Shown here piece after piece: positions 34,296 to 42,405 of a stretch of 64,000 bases of DNA. The notes under the pieces were generated by a model, which was not told the DNA's origin, did not search any database, and was given only the letters and a program-made list of their open reading frames with translations. The translations under genes were made by a program, and so were the position numbers. The DNA is from Arenibacter antarcticus (GTDB taxonomy: Bacteria; Bacteroidota; Bacteroidia; Flavobacteriales; Flavobacteriaceae), in NCBI RefSeq assembly GCF_041320605.1, contig NZ_CP166679.1, positions 3,892,001-3,956,000 on the forward strand, given 5' to 3'. How positions within the stretch are numbered: position 1 is the stretch's first letter; every line of letters begins with the position of its first letter.

Positions 34296-35351
34296 TTACC
34301 ATTCCAAAAGTATCCGCTGTGCCGAAAACCCAGGCCCAAAACTCAACATTAGCCCCTGATTGCCAGCGGGAATATCCTTATCCATAAATCGTTCTAAAAC
34401 ATAAAGGACCGTGGCGCTGCTCATATTTCCGTAAAGGCGCAGTGTTTCTCGGGTATCATCAATATTTTTCCCCATTTTACCAAATAACTGCTCCACGGTC
34501 TCCACAATTTTTCTACCTCCCGGATGAAAAATTAAATGGTCTACCCTTTCTATACTGCTTCCTAGTCCTTTTAGGAAAGGATGGATAATATCTGGAAAAT
34601 GGGCTGCAATGGTTTCTGGGACTGCAGGGTCCAATATCATTTTTAAACCAGAGTTGGTTAGGTCAAATCCCATCAAATGGGTGGCATCGGTAAAATGGTA
34701 CATCTCCTCGCCTATGATGCGTGGCCCTACCGCATTTTCCTCGGAAGATAGCAGTACGCAGGCGGCACCATCCCCAAAAATTGCGGCACTTACCATATTT
34801 GCCATGGAATAATCAGTAAGCTGAAATGTAGCGGTTGGACTTTCTACTGCTACTATGGCGGCTCTTTTTCCAGGGTTTGATTTTAGAAAATTACGAGCGT
34901 AGATCAAACCGGATATTCCGGCAGCGCAACCCATTTCCGTCACCGGTAGCCGAACCACATCTTTCCTAAGAGAAAGAGCATTTATAAGGTAGGCATCCAA
35001 AGAAGGAATCATAATACCGGTACAACTTACCGTAATAATAAAATCTATACTATTGGCCGCCCAATTACTCTTTTCCAAGGCTTTTTGCAACACCTTACTT
35101 CCTAAGCTTTTTACTTCCCGAACATATATTTTGTTCTTGTCTTCAAAAGTGGTCGCTGTAAACACCTCTTCCGGGCTCATTATACTATACCGCCGGTCTA
35201 CGGCTGCACCTTCGAATATTTTGATTATTTTTCGCTTAAAACGTAAGTCCTTACCCTCTAACCACCTTTCAACTAATGGCAAAATATCCTTGGTATCCCG
35301 ACTATAATGGGGTAATTCTTTGGTAACTGCTACTATCCTGGTTTCATTCAT
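34296..35351 (-). CDS. Type III polyketide synthase (chalcone/stilbene synthase superfamily)
   Basis: A 351-residue homodimeric-type polyketide synthase that condenses an acyl starter with malonyl-CoA and cyclises the product to a pyrone, resorcinol or phloroglucinol-like ring. The triad is visible: Cys in VTEMGCAAG near residue 141, His in IFHPGGRK near 275 and Asn in YGNMSSATVL near 308. LSFGPGFSAQ is the C-terminal signature GFGPG variant. It lies 13 bases after the methyltransferase gene. The presence of a local ACP and FabZ suggests the starter may be a long acyl chain; substrate preference cannot be read from sequence alone. Confidence 0.94.
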   Translation of the reverse strand: MNETRIVAVTKELPHYSRDTKDILPLVERWLEGKDLRFKRKIIKIFEGAAVDRRYSIMSPEEVFTATTFEDKNKIYVREVKSLGSKVLQKALEKSNWAANSIDFIITVSCTGIMIPSLDAYLINALSLRKDVVRLPVTEMGCAAGISGLIYARNFLKSNPGKRAAIVAVESPTATFQLTDYSMANMVSAAIFGDGAACVLLSSEENAVGPRIIGEEMYHFTDATHLMGFDLTNSGLKMILDPAVPETIAAHFPDIIHPFLKGLGSSIERVDHLIFHPGGRKIVETVEQLFGKMGKNIDDTRETLRLYGNMSSATVLYVLERFMDKDIPAGNQGLMLSFGPGFSAQRILLEW

Positions 35352-35364
35352 AGGTTGGTTGTTC

Positions 35365-36069
35365 TTATTTTAATCGTATTACCCAAAGATATCTAAAGGC
35401 CCATTTCCAACTAAGATCGTGACTTAGTTGTGGGAATTCTTGGGAAAACGCCCTAAGGTCCGACTTTGTAAAAGCGCTTTTTATAGAAACAAGGCCGTCG
35501 TGTTTTGCAATGCAGGTCTTTATAAAAAAAATACTATACATCTTAAAGAGATAGTAGGAAACCCTACTCCTTTGCAGGTCATTAATTACGATTCCCATGC
35601 GCGCAATAGGAAAGATCTGCCTCAGAAATTCAGGTATGTCCGCCGTTTTAAAATGATGCATAGTTAGAGAGCATAACAAAATATCACATTGTGTCTCTTT
35701 GGCATCCATAGTTAATATGTTTTGTTCCAAATACGAAATGTTTGGGTAGTTGGCAGATTTTTCTCTTGCTATTCCTAAAGCTTTACTGCTGAGGTCCAAA
35801 CCCACTAAATGAAGCTGTACCCCGCTTTTTTTAAAGTGGTTTGCTACCAATCTCAACATATGTCCGTCCCCGCAACCCAGATCCATTATGGTATAGCTGC
35901 TTTTGGGAGTATCCTGTATTAATTTTTTAATCGCTTTAATGGTGATGGAAAATCCATTTAACATTGCGTTGACCTTATTGATGTCTATAAATACCTTCTT
36001 TAATAATGTTACCTCCAAATTTGGATCGTCCATTATTTCCCGTTCCGTACAGCGATGTATAAAATTCAT
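35365..36069 (-). CDS. SAM-dependent class I methyltransferase of the PKS cluster
   Basis: A 234-residue methyltransferase. The SAM motif is TIMDLGCGDGHMLRLVANHF near residues 69-88, followed by VGLDLSSKALGIA and LCSLTMHHF (motifs II and III). It overlaps the FAD oxidoreductase stop by four bases (ATGA) and precedes the type III PKS by 13 bases. It probably methylates the aromatic ring or a hydroxyl of the PKS product. Whether it is an O- or C-methyltransferase is open. Confidence 0.88.
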   Translation of the reverse strand: MNFIHRCTEREIMDDPNLEVTLLKKVFIDINKVNAMLNGFSITIKAIKKLIQDTPKSSYTIMDLGCGDGHMLRLVANHFKKSGVQLHLVGLDLSSKALGIAREKSANYPNISYLEQNILTMDAKETQCDILLCSLTMHHFKTADIPEFLRQIFPIARMGIVINDLQRSRVSYYLFKMYSIFFIKTCIAKHDGLVSIKSAFTKSDLRAFSQEFPQLSHDLSWKWAFRYLWVIRLK

Positions 36070-37190
36070 ACCCTATTGAGTGGTTTTCCATGGGTGGTCT
36101 TGATCAACTTACGAACAAGATAAGGAGAATAGTTAATAAGCTGCATTCCTATATTGGATAATGATGGATTTAATAATACTGTTTGCAATTGACTCCCGAT
36201 CCATATACGTTTACCAAATGTGGAATACCATTGGAGTTCATACTCTTTTTCAAGTTGATGCCGATCATATTCTGCCTTCGAAAAATAATGATGAATTAGT
36301 TCCGCTGCCATTTTAGCACTATGTACAGCCATTGCCATCCCGTTACCGCAAAATGGATGAATGAGACCGGCAGTGTCTCCGCACATCAGTACATGTTGCT
36401 CTACTGCATTCTTATTGCTAAAAGAAATCTGTCCTATGGTCAGAGGTTTATTAAAGAGCATTTCCGAAGATTTCAAAAATGTCTTTAGAAATGGGTTTTT
36501 GGCCACTACGTTTTGATTAAAACATTCCACATTTTTCTCCTTTTTGAAACTTTCATAAGAAACCAAATAACAAAAATTGACCGTCCCATTCTCAGTTTTG
36601 GATAGTCCGCCATAGCCTCCCCTAAAATTGTGGAGTGCTACTAGATCATTGGGAAAGGAATCTAGTTTATAATGCGCTTTCACTCCAAGCCAAGGCGACT
36701 TTCTTTGGATAAACTTGCGACCCAGTTGCTTGTCCAGAGCGTCCCGTTTTCCATAAGCACCAACAACAAACTTAGAGCTGTACTGTTTTCCATCCATATC
36801 CTCGATGTAAAAAATGTCGTCTTTAAAACAAATGGAGTTTACATTTTTTTGAATTATGGTAACCCCCATGGCAATTGCCTGTTTATAAAGGGCATAATCC
36901 AAGGCATATCTACTGATGCCTAGTCCGCCCAAGGGCAGTTTAGCTTTTATGGATTTGCCGTTTTCCGTGCTTAAAAGGATTTGGCTAATTTGGGTGTTTT
37001 TGGGTAGAAATACACCCAAACTATCAAGATATGGTACAATTTCATTGGAAACATATTCCCCACAAACTTTGTGATGTGGATATTGGATCTTTTCAAAAAC
37101 AGCGATGTTGTAATGTTTTTTTTTTAAATGAAGGGCAGCGGTTAATCCGGCCAGACCACCACCAACGATAATAACGTCAAATCTATCCAT
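36066..37190 (-). CDS. FAD-dependent oxidoreductase (geranylgeranyl reductase/hydroxylase type)
   Basis: A 374-residue flavoprotein. The dinucleotide fold DVIIVGGGLAGLTAALHL opens at residue 5; HHKVCGEYVS is the conserved Cys/Gly segment of the geranylgeranyl reductase-like group; LMCGDTAGLIHPFCGNGM is the second FAD motif. The family contains reductases and aromatic monooxygenases. It is the first gene of the PKS operon and probably oxidises the resorcinol product. The start at 37190 is chosen since the upstream ATG would place the OmpA terminator inside the coding region. The space before the start leaves little room for an independent promoter. Confidence 0.88.
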   Translation of the reverse strand: MDRFDVIIVGGGLAGLTAALHLKKKHYNIAVFEKIQYPHHKVCGEYVSNEIVPYLDSLGVFLPKNTQISQILLSTENGKSIKAKLPLGGLGISRYALDYALYKQAIAMGVTIIQKNVNSICFKDDIFYIEDMDGKQYSSKFVVGAYGKRDALDKQLGRKFIQRKSPWLGVKAHYKLDSFPNDLVALHNFRGGYGGLSKTENGTVNFCYLVSYESFKKEKNVECFNQNVVAKNPFLKTFLKSSEMLFNKPLTIGQISFSNKNAVEQHVLMCGDTAGLIHPFCGNGMAMAVHSAKMAAELIHHYFSKAEYDRHQLEKEYELQWYSTFGKRIWIGSQLQTVLLNPSLSNIGMQLINYSPYLVRKLIKTTHGKPLNRV

Positions 37191-37210
37191 CCTAAAAAGA
37201 TACAGAATAA

Positions 37211-37241
37211 AAACAAAAAACCCGACGAAAATCATCGGGTC
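37211..37241 (-). terminator. Intrinsic terminator after the OmpA gene
   Basis: On the minus strand CCCGATGA and TCGTCGGG pair with one mismatch around a short loop, followed by TTTTTTG. It lies between the OmpA stop and the start of the FAD oxidoreductase gene, only about 20 bases before that start. Confidence 0.75.
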
Positions 37242-37264
37242 CATAATAACAAATCTAATTATTG

Positions 37265-37966
37265 CTAGTTTGCATTTCTACGTGCTTCTTCTTTTAAAGC
37301 CTCATTGGCTATGATTGCCAACTCTACCCTTCGATTTTTGGCTTTCCCAGCAGATGTTGTATTATCTGCTTTTGGCTGAGATTCTCCGTACCATTGGGTG
37401 GTAAGTCTACCTCTAGAAATACCTTTAGTAACCAAATAATTGGTAACTGACTCTGCGCGCTGTCTAGACAAGTTTAAGTTATAATCAGCTGCACCAGCGC
37501 TATCTGTATGACCCTCAACTAGAATGTTACTATCTGGATATTCCTTTAATATACCAACTAACCTATCTAGGGTGGTTGCCGAAGTACCTTTAACTCCCGA
37601 TTTGTTGGTATCAAAATATACCCCAGCATCCTCGTTAAAAGTTACGTTTATACCTTCACCGACCCGGGTAACTTCTGCACCTGGAATTTCTTCCTCAATA
37701 CGTTCTGCTTGACGGTCCATTTTGTCACCAATGTATCCACCGGCTACGCCTCCAACGACTGCACCTATAATGGCACCCAAGGCGGTATTGTTACCCTTGC
37801 CTACATTATTGCCTAAGACGCCTCCAATTACAGCTCCACCAGCAGCACCGGTAGCAGCACCTCTTTGTTTGTGATTGGTGTTCTTAATTGCTTTACAACT
37901 ACTAATGGTTGCCATTAACATTAATACGGACAAACTACTTACAATTATTTTTTTCATCTTATTCAT
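37265..37966 (-). CDS. OmpA-family lipoprotein with glycine-zipper domain
   Basis: A 233-residue outer-membrane lipoprotein. A lipobox SSC is near residue 24, then a glycine-zipper (GAATGAAGGAVIGGVLGNNV, GAIIGAVVGGVAGGYIGDK) for membrane insertion, then an OmpA peptidoglycan-binding domain (LVEGHTDSAGAADYNLNLS, LSRQRAESV). It anchors the outer membrane to the wall. The ATG at 37966 overlaps the lipocalin stop; a second ATG at 37957 (MKKIIV) gives a more usual signal sequence. The lipocalin and OmpA genes form a two-gene unit. Confidence 0.92.
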   Translation of the reverse strand: MNKMKKIIVSSLSVLMLMATISSCKAIKNTNHKQRGAATGAAGGAVIGGVLGNNVGKGNNTALGAIIGAVVGGVAGGYIGDKMDRQAERIEEEIPGAEVTRVGEGINVTFNEDAGVYFDTNKSGVKGTSATTLDRLVGILKEYPDSNILVEGHTDSAGAADYNLNLSRQRAESVTNYLVTKGISRGRLTTQWYGESQPKADNTTSAGKAKNRRVELAIIANEALKEEARRNAN

Positions 37967-38447
37967 TTTTTATAAATTCATAAACTACGGTTACTGGAGA
38001 ACCATCGACCGTTACTTTTGACTGAAGTCTCATTTGAGTTTCTGTTAAGGAAGAAATGTCTAACCTATAGCCTACCCCTCCGGAAATATCCTTGTATTTA
38101 TCATCGATAAATTTAAATTGGAGCTGGTCGGTCATCCCTTCACGATTTACAACGGACCATCGGATAAAACGTTCCTGTTGACTACAGTCGCTGCTGTTGG
38201 CCAAAACATAACTTCCAGTACTGTTGTTCTTCCTAAAGAACCAATTACTGCCCTCAAAACAAGCGGCCGTCGCATCATTGAACAGTTCCGATTTAAATTT
38301 GCCCTCGCTACCAGTATAGGAAACAGAGTTCAACATCCAATAACCATCAATGGTGTTCCTATCCTGCTTAGCAGATTTGGAGACGGAACAGGAAGACAAC
38401 ATACCTACAGCCATTAATAGCAAAAAGAAAGACTTTTTTACATGCAT
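37959..38447 (-). CDS. Lipocalin-like lipoprotein
   Basis: A 162-residue exported protein with a lipoprotein signal (LSSCSV near residue 20) and a lipocalin-family core opening with GYWMLNSVSYTGSEGKF, ending VVYEFIKNE. Six to eight strands are predicted. Only the GxW motif is strongly conserved. It probably binds a small hydrophobic molecule in the envelope. Its stop overlaps the OmpA reading frame, so the two genes are cotranscribed. Confidence 0.8.
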   Translation of the reverse strand: MHVKKSFFLLLMAVGMLSSCSVSKSAKQDRNTIDGYWMLNSVSYTGSEGKFKSELFNDATAACFEGSNWFFRKNNSTGSYVLANSSDCSQQERFIRWSVVNREGMTDQLQFKFIDDKYKDISGGVGYRLDISSLTETQMRLQSKVTVDGSPVTVVYEFIKNE

Positions 38448-38983
38448 AATTTTTAGTGTTTATTATTTTAACTTATATACGTAATTGCTAGACAAAAAGT
38501 ATGCCTAATATGTAAAATTATGATCGTTATTTGCCAACCACTTCTATTGGAAAACATTACAAAATCATTTTTTTTCAAAATTAATTTATATGGGAAAGAA
38601 TGGCATGCTGCAATAGGAATATTATTGACCCTGAAGCATAAAATCTGGTCGGTGAATACCGGTGGGATAAAATGTAATAAATCTTAGGGGGAGCAATGCT
38701 CCCCCTAAGATGATAACAGTTAAAAATTCTACTATTAAAACAAACAGACTGTTATATTTATTTTACGTTTGTGCCATTAATACGGCAGATACTCCTCTTT
38801 TTTAAACAGTATTGAATTTCCTTACACATTTTCGGTACAATGTGCGGTATTTCTCATGATAGTTGAGGTGCTATTTATCACCTTCCCTAACTTCACCTTC
38901 GTGAATATTGATGATGGAACTTTTGTGTCTTTTTGACAATTAGGTTCTGATTGGAATCACCATCATAAAAATACTGTGGAGTT
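38448..38983. other. 536-bp intergenic region with a perfect hairpin
   Basis: No gene is seen between the GreA-like gene end and the lipocalin start. It carries the perfect 14-bp inverted repeat at 38681-38711. A TTTG-N17-TAAGTTAA element (minus strand, near 38491-38467) may be the lipocalin promoter but has a poor -7 box. Confidence 0.5.
38681..38711. repeat. Perfect 14-bp inverted repeat (hairpin)
   Basis: ATCTTAGGGGGAGC and GCTCCCCCTAAGAT surround a three-base loop. There is no adjacent T run, so it is not a standard terminator, though it lies beyond the GreA-like gene on the minus strand and may still end or protect that transcript. Confidence 0.8.
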
Positions 38984-39403
38984 CTAGAGTAGGATATCGG
39001 AATTTATAGCGCTAGGATGCTGCTTAACTTCCGTAACCTTAAGGGTTTGCAACCCATTCCTGAATTCCCATTCAATATCATCGCCTTTGGCGTATCCGAT
39101 AACTGCTGCACCCATAGGGGTAAGGATCGAAATCTTACTATTTTTAAAATCGCCTTCCGAAGGAATCACCAACTGAAATTTATTGGTAAATCCGTTTTTC
39201 CCCTCGATTGTTACCAAGGAATTAAAGCGAATAACATCATCTGGCATTTCCTCTTCACTGTAAACGATGGCAGATTTTAATTCATCGGTCAGTTTTTGAA
39301 TGGAATTTTTATAAGTATTATCGGTATAAAACCCTGATACATTTACCAAACGCTTCAATAAAACAAATTCTTTTTTTTCCAAAACTAGATTTCCGTACTT
39401 CAT
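38984..39403 (-). CDS. GreA/GreB-family (Rnk-like) protein
   Basis: A 139-residue protein with a GreA/GreB C-terminal FKBP-like domain: VTIEGKNGFTNKFQLVIPSE, ISILTPMGAAVIGYAKGDDI and EWEFRNGLQTLKVTEV. The N-terminal coiled coil of true GreA is reduced, as in Rnk-type regulators that bind RNA polymerase. It follows the glutamate dehydrogenase by 21 bases and is probably cotranscribed. Exact role unknown. Confidence 0.85.
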   Translation of the reverse strand: MKYGNLVLEKKEFVLLKRLVNVSGFYTDNTYKNSIQKLTDELKSAIVYSEEEMPDDVIRFNSLVTIEGKNGFTNKFQLVIPSEGDFKNSKISILTPMGAAVIGYAKGDDIEWEFRNGLQTLKVTEVKQHPSAINSDILL

Positions 39404-39424
39404 AACACATTTATTTTTAATTAT

Positions 39425-40708
39425 TTATGGAAATATCCCTCTTTGCACGTATGCTTTTTCTATTCTTTCAATTGCAATTACAAAGGCCGCTGTACGCATA
39501 TCGCCATTTGTCTTTTCAGCCTTATCGTATACCTTGTCAAAAACCTCCTTCATCTTCTTATCCAACTTGGCCATCACCTCATCCATCTGCCATATCTCTC
39601 CATTTCTATTCTGAAGCCATTCAAAATAACTACCTATTACGCCACCCGAGTTGCATAATATATCCGGAATAACGCCGATTCCTTTTTTTAATAGGATTTC
39701 TTCACCTTCCACATCCGTTGGTCCATTGGCTCCTTCTGCAATTAGAAAAGCTTTTATTCTATCAGCATTGTTGGTGGTAATCTGATTTCCCAAGGCTGCT
39801 GGAATACAAATGTCGCATTCGAGTCCAAAAAAGTCACTGTTTTCAAATGCTGATGCGTTAGGGAAATTCAAGATACTGCCTTTATTTTGTTGTGAATAGT
39901 TGAACAATTCAGCAACCATAATGCCATCGCTATTGGCAATACTACCATAAGCATCCTGTACTCCTACTAATAGGGCGCCTTCATTTTCCAAGAAATGAGC
40001 AGCCCAATAACCAACATTTCCAAAACCTTGAACGATGAATTTCTTTCTTTTAAGGCTTACCTTTTTCCGTTCTGACCAAAATTTAATATTGAGGAATACC
40101 CCGTAACCGGTAGCCCTATCCCTACCTTCGGAACCTCCAGATCCTATTGGTTTTCCAGTGACTACATGTTGATTCTTAGATCTTTCCGTAGGTGGTTTGG
40201 TTGACATATAAGTATCCAATATCCAAGCCATGGTCTGTGCGTTGGTGTTGACGTCAGGAGCAGGAATATCGTGTTCAGGACCTATATTATCTCCCAAAGC
40301 ATACGTAAACCGTCTGGTAATTCTCTCCAATTCGGTTATTGAATACTTGAAGGGATCTATTTGTATCCCTCCTTTGGCACCACCGTAGGGCAAGCCAGCG
40401 AGAGAGGTTTTCCATGTCATCCACATGGCAAGTGCCTTGGCGGCATCTATATCCACGGTAGGATGATATCTCAATCCGCCCTTATACGGCCCTAAGGCAT
40501 TATTATGTTGCACCCTATAGCCAGTAAATACTTCAATTTCCCCATTGTCCATTTTGACGGGAAAATGAATTATTAGCTCATTGTTCGTTATAGTTAAAAT
40601 CTTCCTAATATTACTATTCAGATTAATAATATCCGCGGCATGGTTAAATTGACGCATTACGTTTTCCAACATACCATGCTTTGGTTGTTTTTTTGGTTTT
40701 GTTATCAT
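39425..40708 (-). CDS. Glutamate dehydrogenase (Glu/Leu/Phe/Val dehydrogenase family)
   Basis: A 427-residue dehydrogenase that interconverts glutamate with 2-oxoglutarate and ammonium. The substrate-site segments GPYKGGLRYHP and LPYGGAKGGIQIDP (catalytic Lys) are present, as is the Rossmann site KKFIVQGFGNVGYWAAHFL. The length fits glutamate dehydrogenase better than leucine dehydrogenase (around 365). About 190 bases upstream of the ATG is a near-consensus sigma-54 promoter, and the next gene upstream is an NtrC-family activator. GreA-like protein follows. Cofactor use (NAD or NADP) is not decided. Confidence 0.93.
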   Translation of the reverse strand: MITKPKKQPKHGMLENVMRQFNHAADIINLNSNIRKILTITNNELIIHFPVKMDNGEIEVFTGYRVQHNNALGPYKGGLRYHPTVDIDAAKALAMWMTWKTSLAGLPYGGAKGGIQIDPFKYSITELERITRRFTYALGDNIGPEHDIPAPDVNTNAQTMAWILDTYMSTKPPTERSKNQHVVTGKPIGSGGSEGRDRATGYGVFLNIKFWSERKKVSLKRKKFIVQGFGNVGYWAAHFLENEGALLVGVQDAYGSIANSDGIMVAELFNYSQQNKGSILNFPNASAFENSDFFGLECDICIPAALGNQITTNNADRIKAFLIAEGANGPTDVEGEEILLKKGIGVIPDILCNSGGVIGSYFEWLQNRNGEIWQMDEVMAKLDKKMKEVFDKVYDKAEKTNGDMRTAAFVIAIERIEKAYVQRGIFP

Positions 40709-40911
40709 AAAATATTTTTAGTAAGTACTTATATCTTTTCTGAAAATAAAGCGGCTGTAATGGGTGAAACCATGAATCTAAAAATTAAAATTCATGCCAA
40801 TTCCAACTGTGGTTCCTATATTTTACTAAGTATGCTAGTTGCTCAATACCTACAACTTAGGCATAAACCATTACTGGTTTCCATATATCCTTTATTTAGA
40901 ATAATGTTACT

Positions 40912-40927
40912 GGCAAGTTTGATGCCA
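40912..40927 (-). promoter_or_regulatory. Sigma-54 (-24/-12) promoter upstream of glutamate dehydrogenase
   Basis: On the minus strand TGGCAT-CAAAC-TTGCC matches the consensus TGGCAC-N5-TTGCA at nine of ten core positions with exact GG/GC spacing of 10 bases. It would start transcription near 40901, about 193 bases before the dehydrogenase ATG. An imperfect dyad (TAAACA/TGTTTA at 40949-40973) lies just upstream. An enhancer-binding activator with an intact GAFTGA motif is encoded next door. Confidence 0.55.
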
Positions 40928-41067
40928 TTATAAGCATGGAAACAAAATTAAACACCTAACATGCTGATGTTTAGATTATTGTAGTGTTAATTAAGTAGCT
41001 ACGGAAAGAGAACTATATAGGAGTATTTCCCCAGTGAGGAATAATTACCCAGTTATGAAGTGTGGTA

Positions 41068-42402
41068 TTATTGTATTTTTTGACGCAAGGTTTTACGGTC
41101 TATCTGTAATATTTCAGCTGCCTGCGACTTATTGTTTCCTGTTGCCTCCAAAACTTTTAAGATGTATTTTTTTTCCATTTCTCTTAAAGGCACTAATCGG
41201 TCATCCGGAAAATGGATCTTAAACTTCAAGTTATCAGGCAGATCCTCCAATTCAATTCTTTTATTGCACATAATTACTGCTCTTTGAATTACGTTTTCCA
41301 ATTCCCTAATATTTCCGGGCCAGTTGTATCGTATTAGGAGGTTTAACGCATCGGGAGATATGGTAATTATTCGCTCCTTATATTCTACCCCGTATTTAAA
41401 TAAGAATTTATCAACCAGTAATGCTATATCTTCCTTGCGATCCCGTAAGGGCGGAACATCTATTTCTACCACCGTCAATCTATAATACAGGTCTTCCCTG
41501 AACAGTCCTTTCTGGACCATGGATTGTAGATTGCTATTGGTAGCAGCAATAACTCGCAAATCTATCTTTTCTGTTTTTTGCGAGCCCACCTTTATTACTT
41601 CTTTTTCTTGAAGTACCCGTAACAATTTGGATTGAACAGCTTGGGAAGCATTCCCAATCTCATCTAGGAATAAGGTTCCTTTATCAGCAGCCTGAAAAAA
41701 TCCGTTCCGTTGCTCCTGAGCGCCTGTAAAGGCTCCTTTGGCATAACCAAACAATTCCGCTTCTAGCAAGCTTTCTGGAATTGCCCCGCAGTTTACGGCA
41801 ATAAATGGGGCTCTTGAGAATTTCCCCATATAGTGAACGGAACGCGCCACCAGCTCTTTGCCTGTTCCGCTTTCCCCTTTGATCAGCACTGTTGCCTTAT
41901 TGTCCTTTACCCGATCTATAATAGCTGTTACGGTTCTAATTGCTTTGGATCGACCAATTAGTTCCCCGTAATTTTGATGATCTCCCTTGCCTGTATCAGT
42001 ATTTGGCATGGGTGTATCTAATACTCGTTTATTTTCCGTGAAGCACTTTAATACAGCCAGTTTTAATTCTTCTTTGGTAAATGGTTTTACTAAATAATCT
42101 ATGGATCCTGATTTTAAAACGTTTAGCGCATCGTCAACGGAAGGATATCCGGTAACAACCAATTTTGGTAGCTTAGGGTAATGTTCGGAAACATATTTTA
42201 TTAACTGCATGCCATCCACCTCCGGCATTCTAAGGTCTGTTATTAGTAAATCTATTTTAGAGTCCTTTAAAATGGCTAGGGCCTCCTTAACGGAAACGGC
42301 CTTATAGGTATGGTAATTGAAAGATTGTAAGTGCCTATGTATAAGTTCCAAGATGTTTATATCATCATCAACGATCAATACATTTTCATTTTTGAAACCC
42401 AT
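41068..42402 (-). CDS. NtrC-family sigma-54-dependent response regulator
   Basis: A 444-residue transcription activator. Receiver domain with phospho-acceptor Asp56 (LLITDLRMPEVDG), AAA+ domain with Walker A GESGTGKE near 172 and GAFTGA near 222 (sigma-54 contact), and a Fis-type DNA-binding end NKSQAAEILQIDRKTLRQ. It is translated three bases after the histidine kinase stop; the kinase and the E1 enzyme precede it in one operon. It is predicted to activate sigma-54 promoters, including that of the neighbouring glutamate dehydrogenase. Confidence 0.93.
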   Translation of the reverse strand: MGFKNENVLIVDDDINILELIHRHLQSFNYHTYKAVSVKEALAILKDSKIDLLITDLRMPEVDGMQLIKYVSEHYPKLPKLVVTGYPSVDDALNVLKSGSIDYLVKPFTKEELKLAVLKCFTENKRVLDTPMPNTDTGKGDHQNYGELIGRSKAIRTVTAIIDRVKDNKATVLIKGESGTGKELVARSVHYMGKFSRAPFIAVNCGAIPESLLEAELFGYAKGAFTGAQEQRNGFFQAADKGTLFLDEIGNASQAVQSKLLRVLQEKEVIKVGSQKTEKIDLRVIAATNSNLQSMVQKGLFREDLYYRLTVVEIDVPPLRDRKEDIALLVDKFLFKYGVEYKERIITISPDALNLLIRYNWPGNIRELENVIQRAVIMCNKRIELEDLPDNLKFKIHFPDDRLVPLREMEKKYILKVLEATGNNKSQAAEILQIDRKTLRQKIQ

Positions 42403-42405
42403 AGC

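Noticed and set aside
40640-40933. 97-codon plus-strand frame overlapping the glutamate dehydrogenase start
   Set aside because: Antisense to the conserved dehydrogenase N-terminus and overlapping the sigma-54 promoter; no family features.
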